The notes: generated by a model not told the origin, from the sequence alone. A DNA stretch of 64,000 nucleotides from Chitinophagaceae bacterium PMP191F (GCA_001302245.1 LGYU01000001.1:124001-188000), one strand, 5' to 3'; counted from the first letter of the stretch, positions 26,526-35,168 are shown. Numbers and translations: made by a program.

Positions 26526-28631
26526 ATGCGAAAAAGAATAATATGGACCATTGTTATTGTATTACTTGCTGCCGGTATTGGCATTTGGCAATATTATAAA
26601 CGCCAAGTAGTGCGCAACCTGGTGCAGGGTAAGGTATTATCAAAAACAGATAGTCTGTATATTATCCGCTACGATAGCTCAGATATAGATGAAGTAAACG
26701 GAAATGTATCGTTTTACAATGTACGTTTTGGTGTAGATTCCACAGGATTACAAAAATTGAAGTTACAGGGCAATGCACCTAAAGTATTTGCCAGTGTACA
26801 GGTAGCCAGCGTAGATGCAGCTGGTGTGGATGTGGTAGGACTGCTCAATAATCAGCGGTTTAAGGCAAGACATGTACGGGTGATAGAACCTGTAATACAG
26901 ATATTCCAGACAGATAGCATTGCAGATAAACCGCTTACCTTGCAAGATACTGTACAGTTGTATAAAAAAATACTGGGACAGTTCAATGAGATCATAGCCG
27001 ATAGTATAGAGGTATTGAATGGTACATTACTGTTAAAGAACCTGGCAGATACATCTGCAGTACTGGTAGAAGGTATCAATCTGCGTGTAAAACAATTTGT
27101 GGTAGATAGTACCAGGGATTATGATCATATCTCTTTTTATTTTGTAGGTAATACACAGTTGGTGTTCAGGCAGGCTACTATTACCAGTGTACAACAGGAA
27201 ACAATATTGAAAAATGTTGTGTACAACGCTCCCGGCCGGTATGCTACTGCGCAATCCATCTATCATAACAACAAAAAAGTAGCACCGTGGACCATCAATG
27301 AAGTAGCGGTAAGAAAACTGAATACAGAAGACTTCATTTTCCGGAGTACGTTATCTGCAGATTCTGTCAACATTGGTCAATGCAACGTATCATTAAAAAT
27401 AGAGAACAAGAAAGCGACACAAGTAAAGAATACCAGACTGGCCTTACGGCTTCCTACAGATATTGACAAACTGGAAGTAAAAAATTTAGCTATAGGTCCT
27501 TCAGATATCCGGCTGATTTTTCCTGATAAACAGCAAACGGTAGTGCCTTTGCGGCAACTGATGGTAAAAAATATCAGTTTAAGCAATAATATAACAGATG
27601 TCTTATCGTGGTTATGGCAGCAGCAATGGAGTATTCGTTCCGGGCCTGTCAGTTTACCTACAAATAATAAATGGTATCGTTTTGAAATGGGGAACCTGAA
27701 TTATGATCATGCAACACACAAAGCGCTGATCGATCAGTTTAAAATAGTACCGCGATATAGCGAGACCGAATTTATGGCTAAGATTCCTTCGCAGAGAGAC
27801 ATGTTCAATATTACATTCAGCAATATTGCCATCAGTAATATCCGCTTTGAGGAATGGATCAGTAATAAACAACTGCTGGCAGATTCCATTGCCCTGAAAG
27901 CAAATATTATGATTGTGCGTGATAAACGTATACATGGCGATTCAACCAGTAAGGTAGGTAACTATCCGCACCAGCTATTAAAAAAACTCCCTTTTGGTGT
28001 ACATGTTAAAAGAATGATGGTGAACAACTGGTATGTAGGTTATAAAGAAACTGCGGAGAAATCAGAATTACCGGGATTGGTGAGCTTTTACAATATACGG
28101 GGAACAGTTTCCAATATTACCAACATACCCGATGTGCTAAAGGTCAATCCGGCTATTGTAATAGATGTGAAAACAGATTTTCTCAATAAAGCATTGCTGG
28201 AAAGTACCTGGGTATTGCCTGTAAATACCGGTAATGGAAAGTTTACCGTTTCGGGAAAATTACATGGCATTAATGCAACGGAGCTAAACCAGTTGATAGA
28301 ACCTATGGCCATGGCAAATTTTAAAGATGGTAAAGTAAACGGGTTGAAATTTTCCCTGCAGGGAACTGATTCTGTAGCTACTGCCCAGGTAACATTCCTG
28401 TATGAAAACCTGAAAGTAGAATTATTGAAAAAAGGAGAAGGCAATGAACTGGGCAAACAAGGTCTGAAAACATTGTTTGCTAACCTGCTGATGAAACGGA
28501 ACAACCCTGGCGCAGATGGAAAAGTGCGGCGCGTAGATATAACGCATCAGCGTGATACCAATAAATCTTTTTTCAACCTGATCTGGAAAACGCTTTTTGA
28601 TGGAATAAAGGAAACAGCTATAAAATTATGA
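26526..28631 (+). CDS. AsmA-like inner-membrane-anchored protein
   Basis: A 701-residue protein with a single N-terminal transmembrane helix (about 5-22) followed by a beta-strand-rich periplasmic region. The pattern resembles AsmA/DUF748 proteins: repeated short strands such as IEVLNGTLLLKN and VKNLAIGPSDIRL, and a C-terminal QGTDSVATAQVTFLYENLKVE. Its place after tamB and the TamA-like gene fits a role in the same inter-membrane lipid or protein traffic. It has its own candidate promoter, so it need not be in the tam operon. The exact family is not certain. Confidence 0.65.
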   Translation: MRKRIIWTIVIVLLAAGIGIWQYYKRQVVRNLVQGKVLSKTDSLYIIRYDSSDIDEVNGNVSFYNVRFGVDSTGLQKLKLQGNAPKVFASVQVASVDAAGVDVVGLLNNQRFKARHVRVIEPVIQIFQTDSIADKPLTLQDTVQLYKKILGQFNEIIADSIEVLNGTLLLKNLADTSAVLVEGINLRVKQFVVDSTRDYDHISFYFVGNTQLVFRQATITSVQQETILKNVVYNAPGRYATAQSIYHNNKKVAPWTINEVAVRKLNTEDFIFRSTLSADSVNIGQCNVSLKIENKKATQVKNTRLALRLPTDIDKLEVKNLAIGPSDIRLIFPDKQQTVVPLRQLMVKNISLSNNITDVLSWLWQQQWSIRSGPVSLPTNNKWYRFEMGNLNYDHATHKALIDQFKIVPRYSETEFMAKIPSQRDMFNITFSNIAISNIRFEEWISNKQLLADSIALKANIMIVRDKRIHGDSTSKVGNYPHQLLKKLPFGVHVKRMMVNNWYVGYKETAEKSELPGLVSFYNIRGTVSNITNIPDVLKVNPAIVIDVKTDFLNKALLESTWVLPVNTGNGKFTVSGKLHGINATELNQLIEPMAMANFKDGKVNGLKFSLQGTDSVATAQVTFLYENLKVELLKKGEGNELGKQGLKTLFANLLMKRNNPGADGKVRRVDITHQRDTNKSFFNLIWKTLFDGIKETAIKL

Positions 28632-28737
28632 TTATAGTTTATGTGGTTCAGTAGAAATATTTCTACAGATATAGATCTGAAAAATGCATTTTTTGAGGAA
28701 GCATAAATTGCTGTGGTCAGTGATAGAAAAGTTCAAC

Positions 28738-28753
28738 TGGTATAGTTTTTTAA
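28738..28753 (+). promoter_or_regulatory. candidate sigma-54-like promoter before DUF4142 gene
   Basis: TGGTATAGTTTTTTAA, 117 bp before the ATG at 28855. The same 16 bases recur exactly at 35153 before the porin-like gene. Confidence 0.45.
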
Positions 28754-28854
28754 CATTTAAAAATACTGTAATGCTGTATGGTACTGCATTGCATTGAATG
28801 ATGAAAGAGTATAAAAGTGGTATGTAATAACAGCAGCAACTGCTAAATGCGGTA

Positions 28855-29397
28855 ATGATGAAGATGATAAAAAAACTGGCACTTATTTCGCAATGTGTTA
28901 TAATGTTCTGCTGCTGCGAACAGCCTGGTGCACACCGTGAGCAGATCGAATCAGCAACAGGGGTGAAGAATGATTCACAGTGGGTATCGGAAAGGATTGC
29001 AGATTGTTATGCCACAGCACATCTTGCAAGCCTGGTGCAGGACAAGCAATCAAGCCAGGAGATAAAACAACTGGCGGTATCTATTACTATGCAGCAGGAT
29101 ACCTTAATGAATGGATTAAAAAATTATGCAGCACAGAAAGAAATTAGTATACCGGCAATAGAGAGACAGTGTGATAAAGCAACGATAGAAAAGCTGGTAG
29201 CAGAAGATCCTAAGACCTTTGACAAAGCGTGGTGTAAAAAAATGCTGAGCTGGTACCAGGAAGCAGTACAAACTTACGAACGGGCAGCAGTGAATGAAAC
29301 TACCGGAACAGCACTGACCAATTGGATTAATAAGACATTGCCTTCTATAAGGAGCACTCTGAATAAACTTATCGTATCTGAAAAGAGTCTCCGTTAA
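28855..29397 (+). CDS. DUF4142 lipoprotein
   Basis: A protein of 180 residues with a lipoprotein-type signal ending in a cysteine cluster (MFCCCEQ, Cys19-21). A helical domain follows with the DUF4142 pattern: WVSERIADCYATAHLASLVQDKQSSQEIKQLAVSI split over two helices, then a C-terminal helix with WYQEAVQTYERA. The fold is ferritin-like but metal ligands are not evident. Such proteins are abundant among stress and envelope genes of soil Bacteroidota; function unknown. Tandem ATGs at 28855 and 28858 leave the exact start open. A strong terminator follows. Confidence 0.82.
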   Translation: MMKMIKKLALISQCVIMFCCCEQPGAHREQIESATGVKNDSQWVSERIADCYATAHLASLVQDKQSSQEIKQLAVSITMQQDTLMNGLKNYAAQKEISIPAIERQCDKATIEKLVAEDPKTFDKAWCKKMLSWYQEAVQTYERAAVNETTGTALTNWINKTLPSIRSTLNKLIVSEKSLR

Positions 29398-29430
29398 CTT
29401 TTTAGCACTTGTGAAATAAATACCATCAGG

Positions 29431-29459
29431 GCCGGTTGTTTCTACAACCGGCTATTTTT
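29431..29459 (+). terminator. terminator after DUF4142 gene
   Basis: A perfect 9-bp GC-rich stem (GCCGGTTGT / ACAACCGGC) with a 4-nt loop, then TATTTTTG. Confidence 0.85.
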
Positions 29460-29506
29460 GCTGAATCTTTTCCACGTTTCCTGCAGCTTCAATGTCTCAC
29501 CAACAA

Positions 29507-29522
29507 TGGCAACGTTTTTTAT
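29507..29522 (+). promoter_or_regulatory. candidate sigma-54-like promoter before 29546 gene
   Basis: TGGCAACGTTTTTTAT, 39 bp before the ATG at 29546. It shares TGGYA, GTTTTTT and spacing with the 28738 and 35153 motifs. Confidence 0.4.
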
Positions 29523-29545
29523 ACTATTTCTGAAAAGAGGAGATT

Positions 29546-29875
29546 ATGAAATCAGAGGCAGGAGGGGGAAATGCGTTTTATTTGAAGAGTCTTGCAACTT
29601 GCTTGCACAAGATCACAGGAGACGGTTACACAGATAACTTCGTAGCTACTGCAAACGGATTCCGGTCATACAGTACCAACAAAACCTATCTTCCCGAAGA
29701 AATCAAGATTATCAATTCATTCTGGTTTGAAAGCAATGTCAGTAGTGATCAGGACAAAACGGCTGCACTGCATTTAATAGAAACCAGGGATGGCAATAAG
29801 GGTACGCTGGTAGATACAGGCAATGCACTTTCCGCTTTGAAACTTATGGATACGGCCAAACAACAGGAAAAGTAA
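29546..29875 (+). CDS. small conserved protein (often mislabelled PRPP synthetase)
   Basis: A 109-residue soluble protein. The layout of an N-terminal helix (LKSLATCLHKITGDGYTDNF), a short strand pair, then INSFWFESNVSSDQDKTAALHLIETRDGNKGTLVD resembles small Bacteroidota proteins that databases often call phosphoribosylpyrophosphate synthetase, although they lack the catalytic domains of that enzyme. Function unknown. It lies between two terminators as a single-gene unit with its own candidate promoter. Confidence 0.65.
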   Translation: MKSEAGGGNAFYLKSLATCLHKITGDGYTDNFVATANGFRSYSTNKTYLPEEIKIINSFWFESNVSSDQDKTAALHLIETRDGNKGTLVDTGNALSALKLMDTAKQQEK

Positions 29876-29905
29876 TGTTTGTACCGGTGTATGCTTTAAA
29901 ACAGT

Positions 29906-29932
29906 AACCAGGTAGTGATACCTGGTTTTTTC
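29906..29932 (+). terminator. terminator after 29546 gene
   Basis: A perfect 9-bp stem (AACCAGGTA / TACCTGGTT) with a 4-nt GTGA loop, running into TTTTTT. Confidence 0.85.
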
Positions 29933-29962
29933 CGTGCAATGGCCTATCCATTACCCAATAAT

Positions 29963-29990
29963 AAAAAAGCCACAGTAAGTACTGTGGCTT
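29963..29990 (-). terminator. terminator of lmo0937-like gene
   Basis: An 11-bp dyad (AAGCCACAGTA / TACTGTGGCTT) that on the minus strand runs into TTTTTTAT. It lies 30 bp past the stop of the minus-strand gene at 30020. Confidence 0.8.
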
Positions 29991-30019
29991 GCCTTGATTG
30001 TATATGCTGAGGAATTGTA

Positions 30020-30175
30020 TTACATATCTGCTCCCCTGCGGATGACACCCAGTAACAATGAAATGATGGCCAGCACCAGCAACACGTGGATCAAACCCTT
30101 GGCGCTGTATACAAATACACCCAACAGCCAGCCAATGATCAACACAATTGCTACGAGATATAATATACTTCTCAT
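30020..30175 (-). CDS. lmo0937-family small membrane protein
   Basis: A 51-residue protein, MRSILYLVAIVLIIGWLLGV onward, ending in GVIRRGADM. Two hydrophobic helices (about 3-24 and 28-45) flank the VYSAKGLIHVLLVLAII turn that marks the lmo0937 family. Function unknown; homologues are small stress-associated membrane proteins. The start ATG at 30175, the stop and the following terminator make a neat single-gene unit. The opposite strand carries a 65-codon shadow frame. Confidence 0.88.
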   Translation of the reverse strand: MRSILYLVAIVLIIGWLLGVFVYSAKGLIHVLLVLAIISLLLGVIRRGADM

Positions 30176-30284
30176 ACTAATATTGATTTAAGTCAACTAA
30201 TCGATGATACTTTATGAATCCAGTAAAAAAATTGCGGCCAGCCTCTGAAAGGCTTATTTATTGGTCTTTTACACATTTGTGTGG

Positions 30285-30300
30285 AAAAAATGCCACACCA
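30285..30300 (-). promoter_or_regulatory. possible sigma-54-like promoter before lmo0937-like gene
   Basis: On the minus strand TGGTGTGGCATTTTTT, 125 bp upstream of the ATG at 30175. It is a weaker fit (G in place of A at position 5) and farther from the gene than the others. Confidence 0.25.
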
Positions 30301-30329
30301 GTAGAGTTATAAGCAATGGTTGCACCCCG

Positions 30330-30345
30330 TGGCATATCAATTACG
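30330..30345 (+). promoter_or_regulatory. possible sigma-54-like promoter before yihY-type gene
   Basis: TGGCATATCAATTACG, 64 bp before the ATG at 30394. The -24 half is good; the right half is TTACG, so this is a weak member. Confidence 0.25.
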
Positions 30346-30393
30346 TATATACCCAGGCGGGGTTATTGCCCTGCTGTGGAACAATTCAATGCG

Positions 30394-31314
30394 ATGAGAA
30401 AGATCAAAACTTTTTTTAAGGTAGTTAAAGAGGCATTTCTGTGTTTCCTGGATGATCGGGGATTAAAACTCAGTGCGTCGCTCTCTTACTATACTGTTTT
30501 TGCCCTTGGCCCCATTATGCTGATCATTATTTCCCTGGCCGGTGCTTTTTTAGGAAAGGATGCCGTGGAAGGAAAACTGTACTGGCAGTTGCGGGGCTTA
30601 CTGGGAAGTGATACTGCTGTGCAGATCCAGAGTATTATCAAAAATACCAATCAGCAGCACAATAGCACAGCAGGTACAATAATAGGCGTTGTAATGCTTT
30701 TTGTAGGCGCCAGCGGTGTATTTACAGAAATGCAGGATTCTATCAACTTTATCTGGTCGGTAAAAGCAAAACCACAGAAGGGCTGGGTAAAATTTTTGTT
30801 GAACAGGCTGATCTCTTTTTCATTGGTGATCGGATTGGGATTTATCCTGCTGGTCTCATTGATGGTAAATACTTTAATGGATGTACTCAATGAAAGACTG
30901 GTCGGTTATTTTCATAATACTACCGTATATCTTTTTTACGTGTTGAACCTGGCATTGGTGTTGGTGGTCATTGCCAGTTTATTTGCAGTGATCTTTAAAG
31001 TATTACCCGATGCTCTTATTCGCTGGAAAGATGCTTTTATCGGAGCGATATTCACTGCTGTTTTTTTTATGCTGGGTAAATTTCTGATTGGCTATTACGT
31101 TGGCAATTCAAGAATCGGCGTTACCTATGGAACAGCAGCCTCCATCATCATCATTTTTATCTGGGTATATTATTCATCTATCATCCTGTACTTTGGGGCA
31201 GAGTTTACCAAGATCTACGCTATCCGCGCCGGGGCAGGTATACGGCCTTCAGAAACCGCTGTGTTTATTGTTAAAAAAGAATCGCGTGAAGTGTCGGAAT
31301 CCAGTATTTCCTGA
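30394..31314 (+). CDS. YihY/BrkB-family integral membrane protein
   Basis: A protein of 306 residues from the ATG at 30394; an in-frame ATG at 30316 would add 26 unrelated-looking residues. Family hallmarks are the N-terminal DRGLKLSASLSYYTVFALGP, then GASGVFTEMQDSINFIW, and FMLGKFLIGYYVGNSRIGVTYGTAAS. Six transmembrane helices are visible. YihY/BrkB proteins were once called ribonuclease BN and are now regarded as membrane proteins of unclear transport function. First of a probable four-gene unit with the tryptophan-rich protein, an FAD oxidoreductase and an amylase. Confidence 0.9.
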   Translation: MRKIKTFFKVVKEAFLCFLDDRGLKLSASLSYYTVFALGPIMLIIISLAGAFLGKDAVEGKLYWQLRGLLGSDTAVQIQSIIKNTNQQHNSTAGTIIGVVMLFVGASGVFTEMQDSINFIWSVKAKPQKGWVKFLLNRLISFSLVIGLGFILLVSLMVNTLMDVLNERLVGYFHNTTVYLFYVLNLALVLVVIASLFAVIFKVLPDALIRWKDAFIGAIFTAVFFMLGKFLIGYYVGNSRIGVTYGTAASIIIIFIWVYYSSIILYFGAEFTKIYAIRAGAGIRPSETAVFIVKKESREVSESSIS

Positions 31315-31330
31315 TGGCACTGCTTTTTAA
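31315..31330 (+). promoter_or_regulatory. candidate sigma-54-like promoter before 31345 gene
   Basis: TGGCACTGCTTTTTAA begins directly after the preceding stop and 30 bp before the ATG at 31345. The -24 half TGGCAC is perfect; the right half is TTTAA as at 28738. The leader would be only a few bases. Confidence 0.35.
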
Positions 31331-31344
31331 ACCATTACGGTAAA

Positions 31345-32145
31345 ATGATCGTTATGTTCAGGATTGGATGGTTACAGATATTAAATATTCTTTTTTTCAT
31401 TGCTATGGTTATTGTGAATGGACTTGCCAATTCACTGCCACTCAATGGAAGAACCACCGGGCAGATCTCCGGCCAATATCCCAACCTGTTTGTACCCGCT
31501 CCGGTTACCTTTTTTATCTGGGCAATTATCTACCTGTTTTTACTGTTGTTCTGTATTTACCAGGCAGCCAGCCTGATGGATGATGTGCGGACCGGGGTTA
31601 GCAAAAAAGAGGTGATCGTTGGTAAAATAGATGTGTTATTTATTCTCTCCTGCATATTGAATATAGCATGGTTGTTTGCCTGGCATTACAACCTGGTGCT
31701 GTGGTCGGTATTGATAATGATCGGTTTGCTGATTACACTCATCGCTATAAACTACCGGCTGCACAAGGGAGCACAATATGTAAAAGGCACTGAAAAGTGG
31801 TTTGTACATGTACCCTTTGGCATTTACCTGGGATGGATATCTATTGCCGTGATTGCCGATATCACTGCATGGATGGTCAGCATAGGCTGGAGCAGGTGGG
31901 GAATTAGTGAAGTAGCGTGGGCTGTAGCTATGATCATACTTGCATCTGCAATTACAATATGGGTATTGCTCAGGAAGCATAATGTGCCGTATGCATGGGT
32001 AGTGGTATGGGCGCTGGCTGGTATTGTAATAAAACAATATGAAGCAGCCAGCACATTCAATACGGTAGCAGGTACAGCTACTTTTGCAGGTGTAACACTG
32101 ATGCTGCTCATCTTTGCACATATGGCCCGCTACCGGAAAAATTAA
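31345..32145 (+). CDS. tryptophan-rich sensory (TspO-related) membrane protein
   Basis: A 266-residue protein with about seven transmembrane helices. The start IVNGLANSLPLNGRTTGQIS and LFVPAPVTFFIWAIIYLFLL match the Bacteroidota proteins labelled tryptophan-rich sensory protein, which are longer than classical five-helix TspO (about 160 residues). Tryptophans are frequent in the loops. It may bind porphyrin-like or other hydrophobic ligands by analogy with TspO; this is inference. It lies 30 bp after the yihY-type gene and 9 bp before the FAD oxidoreductase. Confidence 0.78.
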   Translation: MIVMFRIGWLQILNILFFIAMVIVNGLANSLPLNGRTTGQISGQYPNLFVPAPVTFFIWAIIYLFLLLFCIYQAASLMDDVRTGVSKKEVIVGKIDVLFILSCILNIAWLFAWHYNLVLWSVLIMIGLLITLIAINYRLHKGAQYVKGTEKWFVHVPFGIYLGWISIAVIADITAWMVSIGWSRWGISEVAWAVAMIILASAITIWVLLRKHNVPYAWVVVWALAGIVIKQYEAASTFNTVAGTATFAGVTLMLLIFAHMARYRKN

Positions 32146-32154
32146 CAGGAAAAC

Positions 32155-33357
32155 ATGGATCTGCGGACTGATTATCCCTATTGGTTATTGCGACATGGCA
32201 TTGTACGTTCTTACCCCTCACTGCAACAAAATATTCATACAGAAGTGGTGGTAATGGGGGCGGGTATTTCCGGCGCGCTGGCAGCATGGTATCTGCAAAA
32301 AGCCGGCATACAGGTAACTCTGGTTGACAGGCGGCATGCAGGTATGGGCAGTACAGCAGCTACCACGGCATTACTGCAATATGAAATTGACGTACCGCTC
32401 AGGCAATTGATTAAAAAGGTGGGTGAGTACAATGCAGTAAGAAGTTACTTGTTATGTCTGCAATCCATTTACGATCTGCAAAAGATCACCCGGCATGTTC
32501 GGGAAGATGCTGAATTTCTTATTAAACCAAGTTTCCAATATGCTTCATCCCGTAAAGATTTGGAGCCGCTGCATGAAGAATATGAATTGCGTAAAAAAAC
32601 AGGAATTGAGGTACAATGGCTGGAAGAAAAAGAGGTGAAAAGTCACTTCGGATTCAGTAAGCCGGCCGGCATCCTGTCCAAAACCGGCGCTGAGGTAAAT
32701 GCGTATAGCCTGACGCATGCTCTGCTAAAGAACGGGCTCAATAAAGGGATCTCTGTGTATGATCATACTGATATAATCAACATTCAGCATCGTAAAAGAA
32801 GTGTAGAGTTGCAAACAGCAGACGGTTATACTATTACCGCTAAAAAACTGGTTATTGCCTGTGGGTATGAATCTCTGAACTATATCCCGTTTAAAATAGA
32901 AACTCTGTATTCAACGTACGCTATTGCCAGTGAGCCATTGACAGATGCACGGTTCTGGTATAAGAATGCATTGATCTGGGAAACGGCAGTTCCCTATCTG
33001 TATATGCGTGTAACGGGGGACCGGCGGATACTGATCGGCGGAAAAGACGACTTATATACCAGTTCTGCAAAACGCGACAGAATGTTACCTGCAAAAGCAC
33101 GCATGCTGGAGCAGGCTTTTGGCAAATTGTTCCCATCTGTACCTTTTAAAACAGATTTTAAATGGGCAGGCATATTCGGCAGTACCAAAGACGGTTTGCC
33201 TTATATCGGCAGTATTGCACAACATCCAAACACCTATTTTGCACTGGGTTTTGGTGGCAACGGCATTACGTTCAGTGTACTGGCTGCGCAGATCATACGC
33301 GATGCGATTACAGGAGTCTCCAACCCGGATGCGCGCCTGTTCAGCTTCGACCGCTAA
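32155..33357 (+). CDS. FAD-dependent oxidoreductase (DAO family)
   Basis: A 400-residue cytoplasmic flavoprotein. The Rossmann FAD motif is VVVMGAGISGALAAWYLQKAG (glycines 35-40) with VTLVDRR as the ribose-binding strand. A C-terminal GLPYIGSIAQ / FALGFGGNGITFSVLAAQII motif is typical of glycine/D-amino-acid oxidase-like enzymes. The substrate is not predictable. It starts 9 bp after the tryptophan-rich membrane protein, suggesting coexpression; the next gene, an amylase, follows after 78 bp. Confidence 0.88.
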   Translation: MDLRTDYPYWLLRHGIVRSYPSLQQNIHTEVVVMGAGISGALAAWYLQKAGIQVTLVDRRHAGMGSTAATTALLQYEIDVPLRQLIKKVGEYNAVRSYLLCLQSIYDLQKITRHVREDAEFLIKPSFQYASSRKDLEPLHEEYELRKKTGIEVQWLEEKEVKSHFGFSKPAGILSKTGAEVNAYSLTHALLKNGLNKGISVYDHTDIINIQHRKRSVELQTADGYTITAKKLVIACGYESLNYIPFKIETLYSTYAIASEPLTDARFWYKNALIWETAVPYLYMRVTGDRRILIGGKDDLYTSSAKRDRMLPAKARMLEQAFGKLFPSVPFKTDFKWAGIFGSTKDGLPYIGSIAQHPNTYFALGFGGNGITFSVLAAQIIRDAITGVSNPDARLFSFDR

Positions 33358-33435
33358 TGGCATATCTTTTTTAAAAGGTAGGCAGTACTGTTCTTCCGCA
33401 CACATAATTAAACATTAAAAAATCCCCGTTACCGC

Positions 33436-34947
33436 ATGGCAAACCTAACCATCTTCCAGTTTTTTCATTGGTACTATCCATTTGAAGATCCTTTATGGAA
33501 AAAAGTAGCTGCTGAAAGCCGCCGGCTGGCAGCCCTCGGTATCACACATTTCTGGTTACCGCCCGCTACCAAGGGCGCAGAGGGTATTTATTCCAGAGGG
33601 TATGATCCCTATGATCTGTATGACCTGGGAGAGTTCAACCAGAAAAATACAGTGCGTACCAAGTATGGAACGATGAATGAGTTCCTGGCCGCTATAAGAA
33701 AAGCACATCGCTATAAAATAAGTATCCTGGCCGATACGGTGCTGAACCATAAGGCAGGTGCTGACGAACTGGAAAAATTTAATGTGTTAAAGGTAGATGA
33801 TGAGAACAGAAACCATGCTTTGAGCGAACCTTTTGAAATAGAGGGATGGACAAAATTCACTTTTCCAGGAAGGGGACAGAAATATTCCAACTACATCTGG
33901 GATTTTCATTCTTTCAGTGGTATTGATTGGGCAGAGGATAGAAAAGAAAAAGGCGTTTTTTCCATTGTGAACGAATATGGCGAAGGATGGGAAGATATGC
34001 TGGAAGATGAGAAAGGGAATTATGACTACCTGATGCATGCTGATGTAGAGTTCAGAAACCCGGCAGTACGGGATGAAGTCAAACGTTGGGGTGAATGGTT
34101 TTTACAAACTACGGATGTAGATGGGTTCAGAATGGATGCATTGAAACATATCAATCCTGCTTTCATCAGGGAATGGATTGAACACATGAAAGCATTCAGC
34201 CAGAAGCCTTTGTTCTTTCTGGGCGAGTACTGGAATATCCATAGCGTAACTGCCATGAAAAAGTATATTGATGCTACCGGCGGACAGGTACAGTTGTTTG
34301 ATGCACCGCTGGTGAATAATTTTCATCTGGCTTCGCAGTCAGGACGTGATTTTGACATGCGGAATATTTTCAATAATACATTGCTGCAGACAGACCCGTT
34401 GCTGGCAGTGTCACTGGTCCATAGTCATGATCTGCAACCATTGCAGGCGCTGGACACGCCGATTGCTGACTGGTTTAAAGTGCTGGCGTATGCGTTAATC
34501 CTTTTGCGGGAACAGGGTATACCCTGTGTTTTCTATCCTGATGTGTATGGATGTAATTATAAAGACAAAGGTCATGATGGCAATGATTATGAGATTGTAA
34601 TGAACCCTGTGGATGGTATTGACATGATGCTGCGGCTGCGCCGTTTGATGGCACATGGTGCACAGCGTGATTTTTTTGATCATAATAATTGTGTAGGATG
34701 GATTCGCGAGGGAATCCGTGAATTTATTTACTCAGGCTGTGCAGTATTATTAAGCAATGGTGATGATGGATTTAAAAGGATGGATGTGGGTAAACGGCAC
34801 GCCGGGAAAAAATTTGTGGACGCAATGGGAAAACGCCAGGAACAGGTAGTGATAGATAAAGATGGGTGGGGCGAATTTCATTGTAATGGCGGTAGTGTAT
34901 CTGTGTGGGTGCGTGAAGAAGCAATAACACGTTTGAAAGAAGCATAA
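33436..34947 (+). CDS. cytoplasmic alpha-amylase (GH13)
   Basis: A 503-residue GH13 enzyme, probably of subfamily 5, without signal peptide. It hydrolyses alpha-1,4-glucans inside the cell, for example stored glycogen or imported maltodextrins. Conserved regions are ADTVLNHKAG (100-109), GFRMDALKHI with nucleophile Asp234, FLGEYW with acid/base Glu264, and VHSHD with Asp332, where the usual NHD reads SHD. A C-terminal beta domain closes the protein (NGDDGFKRMDVG). No SusC/D or maltose genes are adjacent, so intracellular glycogen turnover is the simpler reading. Confidence 0.93.
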   Translation: MANLTIFQFFHWYYPFEDPLWKKVAAESRRLAALGITHFWLPPATKGAEGIYSRGYDPYDLYDLGEFNQKNTVRTKYGTMNEFLAAIRKAHRYKISILADTVLNHKAGADELEKFNVLKVDDENRNHALSEPFEIEGWTKFTFPGRGQKYSNYIWDFHSFSGIDWAEDRKEKGVFSIVNEYGEGWEDMLEDEKGNYDYLMHADVEFRNPAVRDEVKRWGEWFLQTTDVDGFRMDALKHINPAFIREWIEHMKAFSQKPLFFLGEYWNIHSVTAMKKYIDATGGQVQLFDAPLVNNFHLASQSGRDFDMRNIFNNTLLQTDPLLAVSLVHSHDLQPLQALDTPIADWFKVLAYALILLREQGIPCVFYPDVYGCNYKDKGHDGNDYEIVMNPVDGIDMMLRLRRLMAHGAQRDFFDHNNCVGWIREGIREFIYSGCAVLLSNGDDGFKRMDVGKRHAGKKFVDAMGKRQEQVVIDKDGWGEFHCNGGSVSVWVREEAITRLKEA

Positions 34948-34960
34948 TATACAGCAACAG

Positions 34961-35046
34961 CTCTTTTTATAATTGATGATCGCATACTCTGTATAACAAC
35001 AGGCTATGTATAAAGCTATACTTTTGAATGCTCTTTTATAATTGAT
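34961..35046 (+). repeat. imperfect direct repeat pair upstream of porin-like gene
   Basis: CTCTTTTTATAATTGAT at 34961-34977 and CTCTTTTATAATTGAT at 35031-35046 differ by one T and start 70 bp apart. Both lie 165-250 bp before the gene at 35213. Their role is unknown. Confidence 0.5.
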
Positions 35047-35152
35047 TCTCAAACGATGATCTGCTTATTAATTGTAGCAATGGCCGCATAATTGCAGGTT
35101 TTTGTAGAATGATTTCCTCAAGCATACTAATTGTCTATGCTTTGGTAAAAAG

Positions 35153-35168
35153 TGGTATAGTTTTTTAA
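35153..35168 (+). promoter_or_regulatory. candidate sigma-54-like promoter before porin-like gene
   Basis: TGGTATAGTTTTTTAA, 60 bp before the ATG at 35213. It is identical over 16 bp to the motif at 28738. Confidence 0.45.

Noticed and set aside
28779-28792. GG and GC pair resembling a sigma-54 promoter before DUF4142 gene
   Set aside because: Spacing is 9 bp instead of the strict 10; the motif at 28738 fits the local pattern better.
29994-30191. 65-codon plus-strand frame
   Set aside because: Antisense shadow of the lmo0937-like gene on the minus strand, which has a terminator and recognisable helices.
35136-35144. TATGCTTTG as a -7 element for the porin-like gene
   Set aside because: Three rather than two bases separate TA and TTTG, and the nearest TTG upstream is either 5 or about 31 bp away, not near 19.
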